Positions 1 to 9,535 are shown, counted from the stretch's first letter. The stretch is DNA of 64,000 nucleotides from G963664835 sp965220775 (GCA_965220775.1 OZ244845.1:496001-560000); one strand, 5' to 3'. The notes: a model not told the origin generated them from the letters alone. Translations and numbers: made by a program.

Positions 1-658
1 CGCCCATGGCGGCGGAGAAGAATACGAACATGGTTACGTAGCCGGTCAGGACGAAGCTGCTGGGATTGAACGGGATGGAGTCTCCTAACCGGGAAGTCTG
101 AAAGCTGACGAGCGGCGCCTGATCGAAAAGGGTGGGTCGGTCCGGTGGCGGCCAGGAGCGACCGGCCGACGCTCGAAGCTCGATCACGGCCTGCAAGGTC
201 GTCTGGACGTTGGTGAGCCGGCCGGCGATGGAGTGGGCGATGCCCTCCAACGCCGCCTGGGTAGCGGGCGCATCCGCGTTTGCGACGACCTCAAGCTCGG
301 TCGGCTGGCCGGCCATCACGTTGCTGGTGAAATCGCCGGGGAAGGCGAGAAATCCGCCGAGCTCGCCGGCCTCCACGGCTCGAAGCGCGTCTTCGTATGG
401 CAGGGTCTGGAAACCCGACTCTGGGGCCGCGGTCAGGGCGCCTATGATCTGATGGCTTATCCCAGCGTCTTCTTCGAGGGTGACGATTGTAAACTCGACC
501 CTGTCATTGCTAGGGCCAACGCCGGCGAGACCGAACGAGAACCCTATCACGAAGATGATCGGGAAGAGGAGGGCAAACCCCAGGGCGAAGCGGTCGCGGA
601 TGAATATCCTGATGTCCTTGACCGAGATCAGCAGACTCTGGCGCAGTATCGTCGACAT
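1..658 (-). CDS. ABC-2 type transporter permease, partial (second permease of exporter)
   Basis: The ATG is at 658 and the frame stays open to the window edge, so only about 219 N-terminal residues are present. The start MSTILRQSLLISVKDIRIF is followed by a hydrophobic segment (about residues 28-45) and a long extracytoplasmic stretch. A second hydrophobic segment begins just before the edge. This is the usual N-terminal half of an ABC-2 permease such as the YhgE/DrrB type. It starts 5 nt after the stop of the upstream permease, so it is the third gene of the exporter operon. The gene is missing from standard ORF lists because its end lies outside the window. The substrate is unknown. Confidence 0.85.
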   Translation of the reverse strand, partial: MSTILRQSLLISVKDIRIFIRDRFALGFALLFPIIFVIGFSFGLAGVGPSNDRVEFTIVTLEEDAGISHQIIGALTAAPESGFQTLPYEDALRAVEAGELGGFLAFPGDFTSNVMAGQPTELEVVANADAPATQAALEGIAHSIAGRLTNVQTTLQAVIELRASAGRSWPPPDRPTLFDQAPLVSFQTSRLGDSIPFNPSSFVLTGYVTMFVFFSAAMG

Positions 659-663
659 GGGCG

Positions 664-1836
664 CTAACCGGCCTGAGTCGCGCGAAACGCGAATCGGGCG
701 ACGACTAAGCCTACGATTGTTACGCCTATCAGTACTGCCGCCTCGAAGCCCTGTTGGCCGAGTCCGCCGCCGGCGACGATGTCCGCCAGTCCGTCGATCG
801 AGTACTTGTTGAGGGTGAACCTGCTGATGAGGGCGAGCGGTCCGGAATCCCCTACGTCGAAGAAGGTGCCGGCAAATACGGTCATCGACATCGTGAAGAA
901 AACAGCAATCCAGGATGCCTGGTCGGGAGTACGAGCGAGAGATCCGATCACCAAGCCGGCGGCGCTGACGGCAGCCGCTATGAGCAGCGCGAAGACCAAG
1001 GTCTCGAGAAACACGAGCGGGCCGGCGATCTGAAGCACGATGAAGGCGAGCGCCAGCAGGATCAGGGCCTGGAGGGCGGCAATCGAAGCGCCGGCGAGGA
1101 ACTTGCCAAGGAATAGCTGATCGATGGACAGACGGGTCGTCAACAGGCGCTCGAGGGTGCCTATACGCCGCTCCTCGACCAGCGTGGTGGCGCCCAGCGT
1201 GACCGAGAACAGGAGGAACATCGTCATGATGCCGGGCAGGAGCCGGGACAGTGGGTCGGACTGGCCGCCGATGACGCGGCTATTGACCGTGATCGGGGGA
1301 TTGGCTCGCGCCTGATCGAGCAGCGACCCGACGGTTTGGTCGATCTTGGCGTCGGTGACCGAGGATTCCTTGAGCGCGTCGCGGACCTGGGCACGGACCT
1401 GGGCCTCGCCGGCCAACTCTTGGGCCGCGCTTTGGATGATGGTGGCGGCTATCTGCCCGGCTTGACCGCCGGAGCCGAGCTGCTTGAAGGTGATCGATAC
1501 GGGACTGCCGGCCAACAGGCCCTCCGAGAATCCATCCGGGATAACGGCGACCGAGAGGACGTTGGCGCGGTCGAGGGCTTGGTCCGCGTCGGCGCTGGTG
1601 TGAAGCCTGACCTGGAGTCCGTCGACTCGCTCCAAGCGGGCGATCAACTCACGTGCCATGGCGCCCTTGTCGAGGTCGACGAGATGGGCGGTGCCGTTGA
1701 ACTGGCCGGCCTCGCTGAACGCCCCGTACATCAGGGCGAACAGAACGATCGGCAGGGCCAGGCTGAAGGCGAGCCGGCCCGGGTCAACAACGAAACGCTT
1801 GACCTCCAAGACAGCTATGTGCCACGGGCGGAGCAT
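664..1836 (-). CDS. ABC-2 type transporter permease
   Basis: A 390-residue membrane protein with the ABC-2 layout: one N-terminal transmembrane helix (about residues 22-42), a long extracytoplasmic domain (about 45-195), then five or so helices between about 200 and 385. EERRIGTLERLL is a typical coupling segment of this family. It begins 3 nt after the stop of the ATPase gene and is followed 5 nt later by a second, paralogous permease. The pair would form the heteromeric channel of a DrrAB/YhgE-like exporter. The family moves drugs, lipids or polysaccharides outward; the substrate cannot be inferred here. Confidence 0.9.
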   Translation of the reverse strand: MLRPWHIAVLEVKRFVVDPGRLAFSLALPIVLFALMYGAFSEAGQFNGTAHLVDLDKGAMARELIARLERVDGLQVRLHTSADADQALDRANVLSVAVIPDGFSEGLLAGSPVSITFKQLGSGGQAGQIAATIIQSAAQELAGEAQVRAQVRDALKESSVTDAKIDQTVGSLLDQARANPPITVNSRVIGGQSDPLSRLLPGIMTMFLLFSVTLGATTLVEERRIGTLERLLTTRLSIDQLFLGKFLAGASIAALQALILLALAFIVLQIAGPLVFLETLVFALLIAAAVSAAGLVIGSLARTPDQASWIAVFFTMSMTVFAGTFFDVGDSGPLALISRFTLNKYSIDGLADIVAGGGLGQQGFEAAVLIGVTIVGLVVARFAFRATQAG

Positions 1837-1839
1837 GGA

Positions 1840-2589
1840 TCAGTCCCGCAGGCTGCGGCCGGTGAGGTTCAGGAAAACTTCCTCCAGGGTGACCTCGTCC
1901 GGCGGACCGATCCGCGATTTTAGCTCGGTCGGCGAGCCCTCGGCTATGAGCCGGCCGTTATCGATGATGCCGAGGCGGTCGCAGAGCCGGTCGGCTTCCT
2001 CCATGTAGTGGGTCGTGTACAGGATGGTCTGGCCCTCGGCACGCAGGCCGAGGATGGTCTCGAAGATGTGGTTCCTGGACTGGGGGTCTATTCCGACGGT
2101 GGGCTCGTCGAGGAAGAGGAGCGCCGGCCGGCTCATGAGGGCGATGGCGAGATTGACCCTGCGCTTCATGCCGCCGGAGAACTTGTCGACTCTGTCTTTG
2201 GCCCTGTCGCTGAGACCGACGAGCTCCAGATTGACGCGGGATTGCTCGTCGGCTTCGCGGCCGCTGAGGCCGGCCATCTTGCCGAAGAACACGAGGTTGT
2301 CCGTTGCGGAGAGCTCCGGATAGAGGGCCAAGTCCTGGGGACAAACGCCGATGATCTTGCGGACCTGGTCTCCTTCTCGCTGGATGGAGTGGCCGCCGAT
2401 GGATATCTCGCCGGCGTCCGGGGACACGACGGTGGAGAGCATGCGGATGGTGGTGGTTTTGCCGGCGCCGTTGGGGCCGAGGAGTCCGTAGATCTCCTGG
2501 CGCCGGATGGTGAAGGAGACGCCGTCGACGGCTTGGATGTCGTCGAAGCTCTTGCGGAGGTCCGTAGCTACGAGGAAGTCTTCTGCCAA
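1840..2589 (-). CDS. ABC transporter ATP-binding protein (DrrA/CcmA type)
   Basis: This cytoplasmic ATPase energises the two adjacent permeases. Walker A is GPNGAGKTT, the Q-loop is VCPQDLALYPELS, the signature is FSGGMKRRV, Walker B is ALLFLDEPTVGIDP and the H-loop is YTTHYMEEADRL, all intact. The open frame extends further 5', but the extra residues are Arg/Pro-rich read-through of the upstream region. I chose TTG at 2589, which gives about 249 residues and has AGGA seven bases before it. The C-terminal VFLNLTGRSLRD is typical of the drug-exporter subgroup. It is the first gene of a three-gene operon, with 3-5 nt between genes. Confidence 0.9.
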   Translation of the reverse strand: MAEDFLVATDLRKSFDDIQAVDGVSFTIRRQEIYGLLGPNGAGKTTTIRMLSTVVSPDAGEISIGGHSIQREGDQVRKIIGVCPQDLALYPELSATDNLVFFGKMAGLSGREADEQSRVNLELVGLSDRAKDRVDKFSGGMKRRVNLAIALMSRPALLFLDEPTVGIDPQSRNHIFETILGLRAEGQTILYTTHYMEEADRLCDRLGIIDNGRLIAEGSPTELKSRIGPPDEVTLEEVFLNLTGRSLRD

Positions 2590-2684
2590 GGGTCGGTCCT
2601 GATTGCGTTGGTTGCGGGTGGGTATGAGACGCCGGAGGGATTGTACTAGGAATTGGGGCCGGGTGGGGGAGGAGGCCGGGCCGG

Positions 2685-4850
2685 CTAACCTTGCTCGGGG
2701 CGTGTGAGTAGCCGGGCGATGTTGGCCGGCAGTTTGACGTTGTGCTTCCGCTCGAAGGCCGGAACGCTTCCGAATTCTTTGGAGAACTCGGAGACGATGT
2801 CGACGCCGAGGCTTCGCGCGATGGATAGGTCCGACTCGGCCTTTTCCCAATCTGCGATGCATAGCCGGCTCTCCGCTCGATTGTAGTAAGTGCTGGCAAA
2901 CTTTGGATCCAACTCAATTGCCCTGTCGTAGTCTCGGATTGCAAGATCGTAATCACCCTTGCGCGCGAGGACAATGCCGCGATTCAGGTGGGCAATCGGT
3001 TCGCGCGGGTTTAGCGCTATCGCCATATCGTAGTCTTGGATCGCACGATCTTGATTTCCTTTGTTCGAATATGCAGCGCCGCGATCGGCGTAGGCAAATG
3101 GGGCGTGTGGGTCCAACTCAATTGCCGCGTCATAATCTTGGATGGCGCGGTCATAATCGCCTTTGCGCGCGTAAGTAGCGCCCCGGTCGCTGTGGGCGCC
3201 CGGTAGGTCAGGGTTCAGGAGAATTGCTCTGTCGTAGTCTTGGATCGCACGGTCTACCTCACCTTTACCGCTGTAAGCACGGCCACGATTGTGGTAGGCA
3301 ATAGCAAGGTTAGGATTTAGGGCAATAGCCCTGTCGTAGTCTTGGATCGCACGGTCTACCTCACCTTTACCGCTGTAAGCATGGCCACGATTGTGGTAGG
3401 CAACAGCAAGGTTAGGATTTAGGGCAATAGCCCTGTCGTAGTCTTGGATCGCTCTATCATGCTCACCCTTGGCCGAGTACGCGGCGCCCCGATTGGCATA
3501 AGCTCCAAAAGAATCTGGCTGCAGTTCAAGTGCGCGGTTGTGGTCACGAATCGCGCGATCGTTGTCGCTCTTGCGGCTGTATGCTGCGCCCCGTTGGGTA
3601 TAGGCGTCCGCTAAGTGCGGGTTCAACTCGATGGCCCTGTCGCAGTCCTCAATGGCGCGGTCATAATCGCCCTTGCTGCCATAGGCAGCTGCGCGAACGA
3701 CTAGAGCCTCGTCAGAGTTTGGGTTCATCCTTAACGCTTCGTCGCAGTCTTTGATGGCGCGATCATAATTACCCTTCTCCCTGTAAGCGACGCTCCGGTT
3801 CCTATAAGCGAGCTCGAGGTGAGGACTCAACTCAATTGCCCTATCGTGGTCTTTAATAGCACGATCGTGCTCACCCTTCTTGCTGTAATTGTCACCGCGA
3901 TTGGTGTAGGCGTCTGCGGAGTGTGGGTTCAACTCGATTGCCCTATCGTAGTCTTGGATTGCGCTATCGTAATCACCCTTGCTGCTGTAAGCGGCGGCGC
4001 GAATGATGTATGACTCCGGGGATCGTGGACTCAACTCAATTGCATTGTTGTAGTCTTGGATTGCAAGATCATGCTCACCCTTGGCCGAGTACGCGGCACC
4101 CCGACCGAGAAGGGGCGCGGGGTGTCGCCTATTGAGCTCGATGGAATCGCTGAAACGATCGATGGCCGCGTCGTAGTTCCCTTCGTTCAACCGAATTAAC
4201 GCCTCGTAGAATGCGGCGTAGGCGCTCTCGTGGGTGCCGGTGTACCTGATGAATCCGTGGAGGTCGTTATAGATGGTTGCTGCAGAAATGCCGTGGGCTT
4301 GGTCTAGGTATTTCAAGATACGGTTTTTTAACACCTGCGGTATGATGACAACGTGGCTGGGCTCGACGAACCCCAAAGTAGGTTGCACGAACACACTCTT
4401 CTGGGCAATGACGCGATTGTCTGGCACCCTTGGTTTCCTCGATGGGTGGTTCGCTTTGTCGAGGAGAATTACTCGTCCATTCTCTCCCGGTTCTCCGTCA
4501 CAGGCAAAGAAGAGCGCGATATGATAATCGGTGGTGAAGTCGATTAGGTTCGTTCTGTAGCCGAAGTGCTGGAGTTGATCCAGAATTTCATTATCATCCT
4601 CTCCAGTTTCTCGTACGAATTCCTTGGCGGCTTGGAGCATCTCGTCTTGTACGATACCGATGTCAAAGTCGTCGGCAGCAATCTTTTCGTACTTGCGATA
4701 AAGGCCGGAGGACACTTTGGGGTAACACTCAGGCTCTCCGCGATAGAGGTAGTCCCCGCCGGCCGACTTCTTTGCGAGTTCGTTGATTATGGCCAAGACG
4801 TCCTGAAGGAGGTCGTCGTCCGAAGGCTGGTCGGGCACGGCAACTGACAT
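2685..4850 (-). CDS. FRG-domain protein with about 14 TPR repeats
   Basis: 721 residues in two parts. Residues about 35-200 match the FRG domain: YRGEPECYPKVSSGLYRKY at the start, then LQHFGYRTNLIDFTTDYHIALFFAC. From about 211 to 690 there are some 14 tetratricopeptide repeats of 34 residues, most carrying the KGxxDRAIQDYDRAIxLNP consensus. Two central units (forward 3229-3432) are nearly identical over 102 bp, a sign of recent repeat expansion. FRG domains are found in varied proteins, including some near restriction or defence genes, and their biochemical role is not settled. TPRs normally mediate protein binding. The gene lies 45 nt downstream of a putative type IIG restriction-methylase on the same strand, so a linked role is possible. 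Confidence 0.88.
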   Translation of the reverse strand: MSVAVPDQPSDDDLLQDVLAIINELAKKSAGGDYLYRGEPECYPKVSSGLYRKYEKIAADDFDIGIVQDEMLQAAKEFVRETGEDDNEILDQLQHFGYRTNLIDFTTDYHIALFFACDGEPGENGRVILLDKANHPSRKPRVPDNRVIAQKSVFVQPTLGFVEPSHVVIIPQVLKNRILKYLDQAHGISAATIYNDLHGFIRYTGTHESAYAAFYEALIRLNEGNYDAAIDRFSDSIELNRRHPAPLLGRGAAYSAKGEHDLAIQDYNNAIELSPRSPESYIIRAAAYSSKGDYDSAIQDYDRAIELNPHSADAYTNRGDNYSKKGEHDRAIKDHDRAIELSPHLELAYRNRSVAYREKGNYDRAIKDCDEALRMNPNSDEALVVRAAAYGSKGDYDRAIEDCDRAIELNPHLADAYTQRGAAYSRKSDNDRAIRDHNRALELQPDSFGAYANRGAAYSAKGEHDRAIQDYDRAIALNPNLAVAYHNRGHAYSGKGEVDRAIQDYDRAIALNPNLAIAYHNRGRAYSGKGEVDRAIQDYDRAILLNPDLPGAHSDRGATYARKGDYDRAIQDYDAAIELDPHAPFAYADRGAAYSNKGNQDRAIQDYDMAIALNPREPIAHLNRGIVLARKGDYDLAIRDYDRAIELDPKFASTYYNRAESRLCIADWEKAESDLSIARSLGVDIVSEFSKEFGSVPAFERKHNVKLPANIARLLTRPEQG

Positions 4851-4895
4851 TATTCTCTCTCCCGCCAGGTCAGGTCTTTGAGACTTATCGATATC

Positions 4896-7751
4896 TTATG
4901 GCAACGCCGGCTTCTTGGAGCCGTGGATGGAGGGGTCGGTGGCTAGGAGGGTGCGGAGCCGGCCGACGGTGGCGACGGCGGCTTCATCCAGGCCTAGCAC
5001 GTCGCGGACGAGGCGCTCGTCGAGCTCGATGCGGGCGGGGTCGACGGCGCAGCGGTGGAAGGACTGGAACTTTCGGTCGCTGAAGTCGCGCCAGATTGCC
5101 TGGGCCTCTTCGAGTTGCCAGGTTTCCAGCTTGCGGACATCTAGGGTGCTAAGGGTCTTCATCATTGCCTTGTTGCCAATGCCTCTACCCTTTTGCGCCC
5201 TATTGGAATGGTTCGCGTGCAGAAGCATACTTAGGGATGAGTTGAACCACAGAGCGAGAGCGATCTCCCGTCGCGAACTACGTACAGGGTCTGGCTCGTG
5301 CACCTGCAGAGTGAACCACGCACGTACACCCAAGGTGCGCGTACCTGTTCGCGTCGTCATTATCCTTTGCGAGTCGTATTGAACATCACAAGTGACCTGA
5401 AGGGTGCCGGCTTGGGACCAGATAGGCCGGTGGTCATAGGATGGCTTGGGGACAAGCCAGGCATTCGGTTCAGCGCTCATACTCTGATGCACCGACGCCC
5501 CGTGTCTCCAAATGGCAGGGAACTGGGCTAGATCGTTCCATCCGTGGTAGGCATCGAATGCCCCGTGTGAGCCACGGATGCTGCGGTGCTCCGGCCCTAT
5601 CGAACAGACTTCACTCATACGACCTACGGGTATATGGCCGGCAACCTGGGCACCGTCCTCGGTCCACAGCTCGCCTCGTTCAAGAGCCGCAGCAAACTGA
5701 CCTGTCAGGGCACTCCTCCATCGGGCGGTCGTCCAAGGCGCTTGGCCAACCGGGCCATCGACGATCTCGCCCCACTGCTCTCCGCCGACGATCAATGGGC
5801 TTCCGCCAACCGGCGGGCCATCGGCCCGAAGCACTGGGGTCGATGCCGTCGCGTTCACCGCCCTGACTAGGGCGAGGGCATCAGTTTCCTGGTAAGTTGC
5901 CCGCCAGAGATTGACGAATCTGCCACGTCCAGAGGGCAGTTCCCCTTCATGCAGCCGGCGAGCGACTAGAAGCGCCTCGGCGATGCCGGTGTCGAAGGAC
6001 ATGGACCGGAGATTTGGGTCGTGGGACGATACGACGAACTCGATCTCGTACCGGGAGGACAACATTTCCCGGATGCCGCGCCAAGACTCGCCGGCCAGCG
6101 CGGTCACCGGCAGGACGAGAGCGATACGCCCGCCCCATTCGACAAGCCGGTCGGCCAGAACAGTGAATGAGGAAGCGTGTCCAGCGACTTTGTTTGCCGG
6201 TGTACCTCGGAGCAGACGAGATATGTGGGCTACCATAGACTGCAGCGAATTCGCGTCGTCTTGAGGCAGAGAGAACACACTAGCCAGCGCTGACTTATCT
6301 TTGCCACCGTCGTTTCCACTTCTGGTGTACGGGGGATTGCTGATTACGAGGTCGGCTCTAGGACGATCGACCACACCTCCTGATCCACTTGTCGCTGTTA
6401 TCTGCTCATGTGTCGCGGAGAAGAACGATTGGGTCTCTGGAGCCTGGAGCCAGTCCAAAGAACCAAAATTGACGCTGCCTGATGAGTCCATACCGTACTT
6501 AAGGGTGTGTAACTGCATTTGCTCGAATCTCATCGTGGGGGACATCGCCGCAAGCGTCGCCGCGGTCAGATGGATGGCGGATTGGACGACGTCGGCGCCG
6601 TTGATGACCTGCTCGACGAGGACTTGATGGAGAAGCGGGTTGTCGGAGCCGGCGGGGGCGGCGGCGGAGTGATTCTGGACGATCTGACGGTAGGCGGCCA
6701 TTAACAGGGTGCCAGTGCCACAGGCCGGATCGACCACCCGCAGCTCGGAGATTTCTTCGGTGGAGTCCCACTGGACTTGCGGCCACCGGTCGGGAGACAG
6801 CGCCAAGCCGGCGAGGAGAGTGGAGGCGGGGATGCTGGTGTAGAACGCGGCGAGCAACTTTCTCTCGGAGATCAGCCGGTTGAAGATCCTGCCGGCCAGG
6901 TCGTGGCGTCCGACGGCGCCCATACCGAGCAGAGTTGCGGCGGTCTTGGCACACTCGGCCAATACCTCCGCGGCCTCGACCTCGGAGAGCTCCTGGACCA
7001 CGTCCCGAGCCATGCTGAATATGGGGTAGTAGTCGATGCCGAGAATGTGGTCCCACATCTGCAGCAGCTTGATACGGGAGAACATGCCGTTTACCCGGGC
7101 GGCGCTGGTGGACTGGTAGGCGGCCTCGCCGCTGGCGAGTCTTTCCTGGAAGACCATCGCGTTGATTATGACAAGCGCGGCCATGTTGGCGACTTCATCG
7201 CCGGGCTCTGCGCCGAAGATCCTGGAGACCCTGGCGACGGTGCCGGGGGATGAATAGAGTCGGGAGCCGGCCCATCTGACGCCTTCGTCGAGGGCATCGA
7301 CCGCTTCGTCGAGGTTGCCGGCCGGCGGCGTTGAACGGGCCACGGCGTTGCCGAGCTCTACCGCGGAGCCGGTGAGCCTGGGGCCGGAGGTGCCGTCGAT
7401 CCGCCACTCCTGCCAGGCTAGGGTCGCGGTCGCCAGGCGCTGGAAGAGGTGACGTTGGTTGGTCGAGCGTAGCCTGGCCGGAACGGTGACGGCGAAGACG
7501 TTCTGGACTCTCTGTCCGTCAATGTTCATTCCAAGGCGGGAGAGCGCGTCGGCCTCAACGGTGCGGGCCGGCTCGAACTCGGTTTCGAGGATCACTGGGC
7601 CTTCGGATAGCCGGACGATGATGTCCGGGCGTTTTCCGTCGTGGAGCGTTTCGGCGGCGGTTGATAGGCCGGAGCGTTCTCGGAGGAGCCGGGCGAGGGT
7701 GTCGTTGATGATGCTCTCGTGGCTGCGGTCCTTGGTGGGGGCGGTTGGCAT
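4896..7751 (-). CDS. Putative type IIG restriction enzyme / N6-adenine DNA methyltransferase
   Basis: A 951-residue protein. The central gamma-class amino-methyltransferase core has motif I VVDPACGTGTLL (about 339-350) and motif IV SNPPYTRSG (about 471-479), the signature of N6-adenine methylases. The N-terminal 130 residues contain RPDIIVR followed by VILETEFEPA. This resembles a PD-(D/E)xK nuclease (D43, E56, E58), with Glu in place of the usual Lys. The C-terminal 300 residues probably form the target recognition domain. This layout (nuclease-like, helical linker, methylase, TRD) fits single-chain type IIG or BREX PglX-like enzymes, but no PglZ, BrxC or BrxL gene is nearby. The methylase assignment is firm; the nuclease activity is inference. 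Confidence 0.85.
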   Translation of the reverse strand: MPTAPTKDRSHESIINDTLARLLRERSGLSTAAETLHDGKRPDIIVRLSEGPVILETEFEPARTVEADALSRLGMNIDGQRVQNVFAVTVPARLRSTNQRHLFQRLATATLAWQEWRIDGTSGPRLTGSAVELGNAVARSTPPAGNLDEAVDALDEGVRWAGSRLYSSPGTVARVSRIFGAEPGDEVANMAALVIINAMVFQERLASGEAAYQSTSAARVNGMFSRIKLLQMWDHILGIDYYPIFSMARDVVQELSEVEAAEVLAECAKTAATLLGMGAVGRHDLAGRIFNRLISERKLLAAFYTSIPASTLLAGLALSPDRWPQVQWDSTEEISELRVVDPACGTGTLLMAAYRQIVQNHSAAAPAGSDNPLLHQVLVEQVINGADVVQSAIHLTAATLAAMSPTMRFEQMQLHTLKYGMDSSGSVNFGSLDWLQAPETQSFFSATHEQITATSGSGGVVDRPRADLVISNPPYTRSGNDGGKDKSALASVFSLPQDDANSLQSMVAHISRLLRGTPANKVAGHASSFTVLADRLVEWGGRIALVLPVTALAGESWRGIREMLSSRYEIEFVVSSHDPNLRSMSFDTGIAEALLVARRLHEGELPSGRGRFVNLWRATYQETDALALVRAVNATASTPVLRADGPPVGGSPLIVGGEQWGEIVDGPVGQAPWTTARWRSALTGQFAAALERGELWTEDGAQVAGHIPVGRMSEVCSIGPEHRSIRGSHGAFDAYHGWNDLAQFPAIWRHGASVHQSMSAEPNAWLVPKPSYDHRPIWSQAGTLQVTCDVQYDSQRIMTTRTGTRTLGVRAWFTLQVHEPDPVRSSRREIALALWFNSSLSMLLHANHSNRAQKGRGIGNKAMMKTLSTLDVRKLETWQLEEAQAIWRDFSDRKFQSFHRCAVDPARIELDERLVRDVLGLDEAAVATVGRLRTLLATDPSIHGSKKPALP

Positions 7752-7865
7752 GGTGGGAGGGAGTCACCTCGGTCGAATCGGCGCGAGTTCGAGCCTATGA
7801 TATTAGACGATGGCTGTGGATACGAGGGACCGGGGCCTGGGGTTCTTTGTGGGCGTGGATTCCGG

Positions 7866-8202
7866 TTTCTCGAGTGCCGTGCGTGTGCGACGCCAGGGTG
7901 CGTGGATTCCCGCCTCCGCGGGAATGACGAATTGAGGGGCCGGAGTGACGAAGGGATGTCGCGAATGACCAAGGAGAGGCTGTTGGAACGGTCTATCCCG
8001 GATCGGAGTCCGGGACATGCTTTCGTACCAATCGCTCATCCCGGCTGGCGCCGGCACACCAAGGTATGAAGAGCCGGAGTTGTGGGTTGGTACAGCGAAT
8101 TGGGACGGTGGATTCTGCCACGCCGCACCCCGACCCCAGCGGGGGACAAGCCCCCGCGCTACATTTCCACCTCCCCACCCCCAGGCGGGTTTGAAACCCG
8201 CC
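7866..8202. repeat. Intergenic repeat cluster 1
   Basis: Holds the three recurrent hairpin modules of this genome. Module B is an attcccgc...gcgggaat hairpin (7906-7925). Module A has cccgga...tccggg (7997-8014), followed by a ccgg...ccgg hairpin (8041-8054). Module C is gcggggg-acaag-cccccgc (8139-8157). A further 9-bp palindrome, ggcgggttt-g-aaacccgcc (8184-8202), touches the stop of the minus-strand methyltransferase and may end its transcript. Open frames across this stretch are repeat-derived and not real genes. Confidence 0.8.
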
Positions 8203-8203
8203 G

Positions 8204-8914
8204 CTACGGGGACGTTGGCCTTTGGCCGGCGGACGGCTGCTTGCGCCCGTAGAAGACTCCTATGAAGTAGTGCTTGAATATGCAATCGACGTCGGCGAAG
8301 CCGGCGTCCGCCAGCCAGCGAAGTTGGTCGGAGAGTGTGGCGTCGTTGTCCAGTTGGCGGCGGCGCCGGATGCTCTCCTGGACCTGCGCTTCATCGGCGC
8401 CGGCCGATCTGACTTTCTCCAGCCAACCGTACCAGTACAGGTCCATCAGGCCCGGTGTTGGGGCCTGTATCTGGTCGATATTGATGAAGGCGCCGGAGGT
8501 CTTCAGGGCGCGATAGGCGAGGGAGAACAGCCGTTGCTTGTCGGCGTGGGCCAGGTGGTGGATCGAGAAGCTGGAGATGATCGCATCGTAAGTATCGATG
8601 GCGTCGAGGCGAAGGTAGTCGGTCTCGACTATCGAAACTCGTTCTTTCACTTCGGCGAACCGCTCGCGGGCGACGTCGAGCATTTGGGACGAGATATCGT
8701 AGAGAACGAATCTGGCTTGGGGGAATCGTTGCATCACGTGCCCTGAAAACAGGCCGGTGCCGGCGCCGAGGTCCAGCACCCTGATCTCGTCCTTTGGATC
8801 GAAAGGTATCAGCTCGACGGCGGTGGCGAAGACCTGGTCATAGTAAAGAACGGCCTTTCTAAGCCAGCCGTCATAGTAGTCGGCAGATCGGTTGAAGAAC
8901 TCTTCCATAGTCAT
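8204..8914 (-). CDS. Class I SAM-dependent methyltransferase
   Basis: 236 residues with a Rossmann methyltransferase fold. Motif I is VLDLGAGTGLFSGHV, the acidic post-I position is FVLYDISSQML, and DAIISSFSIHHL corresponds to motif IV, as in the methyltransferase 11/25 families. N-terminal MEEFFNRSADYYDGW is typical of small-molecule methylases. The acceptor is unknown. The C-terminal tail runs into a repeat cluster (QPSAGQRPTSP), so the last residues may have been altered by repeat insertion. The gene is monocistronic. Confidence 0.9.
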   Translation of the reverse strand: MTMEEFFNRSADYYDGWLRKAVLYYDQVFATAVELIPFDPKDEIRVLDLGAGTGLFSGHVMQRFPQARFVLYDISSQMLDVARERFAEVKERVSIVETDYLRLDAIDTYDAIISSFSIHHLAHADKQRLFSLAYRALKTSGAFINIDQIQAPTPGLMDLYWYGWLEKVRSAGADEAQVQESIRRRRQLDNDATLSDQLRWLADAGFADVDCIFKHYFIGVFYGRKQPSAGQRPTSP

Positions 8915-9022
8915 CGACGCACCCTGCTTTCAGGAGGGTAGACTTCTATCGGGTGGGTACATCATACTAAAGCGAAAGCGCCTTCTACATTTCAGTGACA
9001 TACTCAAAGAGGACCAGATCTA

Positions 9023-9412
9023 GTGCAAGACGAACAGCTGTTTCGGGCGGCGTTTCCATTTCTCGAAGGGGTTCTGGGACTGCCGGTCGAAGACATCGAT
9101 CAAGCTGCTAAGTGGTACGGGAATGCTTTCGGGCTGACGGAGGTCGAAAGACGCGCCGATCCGGTGCCGGCGGTCATTATGGAGCGCGACGGGGTTCAAG
9201 TAGGGTTTGCGGTGAACGGCGGTGTTGCCGAAAACGACGGGGTGGCGATTCTGGTGACGGATATTCACCGCGCGCGGGAGGAGTTGGAAGCTAACGGCGT
9301 CAAGACGGTGAATTGGGGCGTCGAGGAGCGCGACGGGCAGAAACTGCAAGTCTTCTTCGTGGCAGCGCCGGACGGGCTGTGCTTTCATTTCCATCAACCG
9401 ATTGAGGGTTAG
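9023..9412 (+). CDS. VOC (glyoxalase/bleomycin resistance) superfamily protein
   Basis: A 129-residue protein of vicinal oxygen chelate fold. LGLPVEDIDQAAKWYGNAFG opens the first beta-alpha-beta-beta-beta unit. The paired module follows with VAILVTDIHRAREELEANG and ends with FFVAAPDGLCFHFHQ. The start is GTG at 9023, supported by AAAGAGGA nine bases upstream. The family includes glyoxalases, dioxygenases and resistance proteins; the reaction here is unknown. A T-run directly follows the stop (9415-9420) but has only a weak stem before it. Confidence 0.85.
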   Translation: MQDEQLFRAAFPFLEGVLGLPVEDIDQAAKWYGNAFGLTEVERRADPVPAVIMERDGVQVGFAVNGGVAENDGVAILVTDIHRAREELEANGVKTVNWGVEERDGQKLQVFFVAAPDGLCFHFHQPIEG

Positions 9413-9535
9413 GTTTTTTTGACATCTATATAGGCGAGACGTTCTCATCGTCACTCCGCCGAAAACCGGATTCTGGCTGCCACGGGCATTCCGAGGTATG
9501 ACAACTAGACGGGCAGGTTGGTGGAAACGTTTGGA

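Noticed and set aside
2008..2649. 213-residue plus-strand frame opposite the ABC ATPase
   Set aside because: Mirror frame caused by high GC3; the minus strand has all ABC ATPase motifs.
3229..3432. Regularly spaced repeats that could suggest a CRISPR array
   Set aside because: The 102-bp period with no unique spacers is TPR coding sequence. No cas genes and no 24-40 bp repeats with unique spacers were seen anywhere.
4896..7751. BREX system built around the large methylase
   Set aside because: No PglZ, BrxC/PglY, BrxA, BrxB or BrxL gene lies nearby; the BrxD-like ATPase is 24 kb away in another operon.
9394..9420. Rho-independent terminator after the VOC gene
   Set aside because: There is a T-run, but the preceding stem is only 4 bp, too weak to call.
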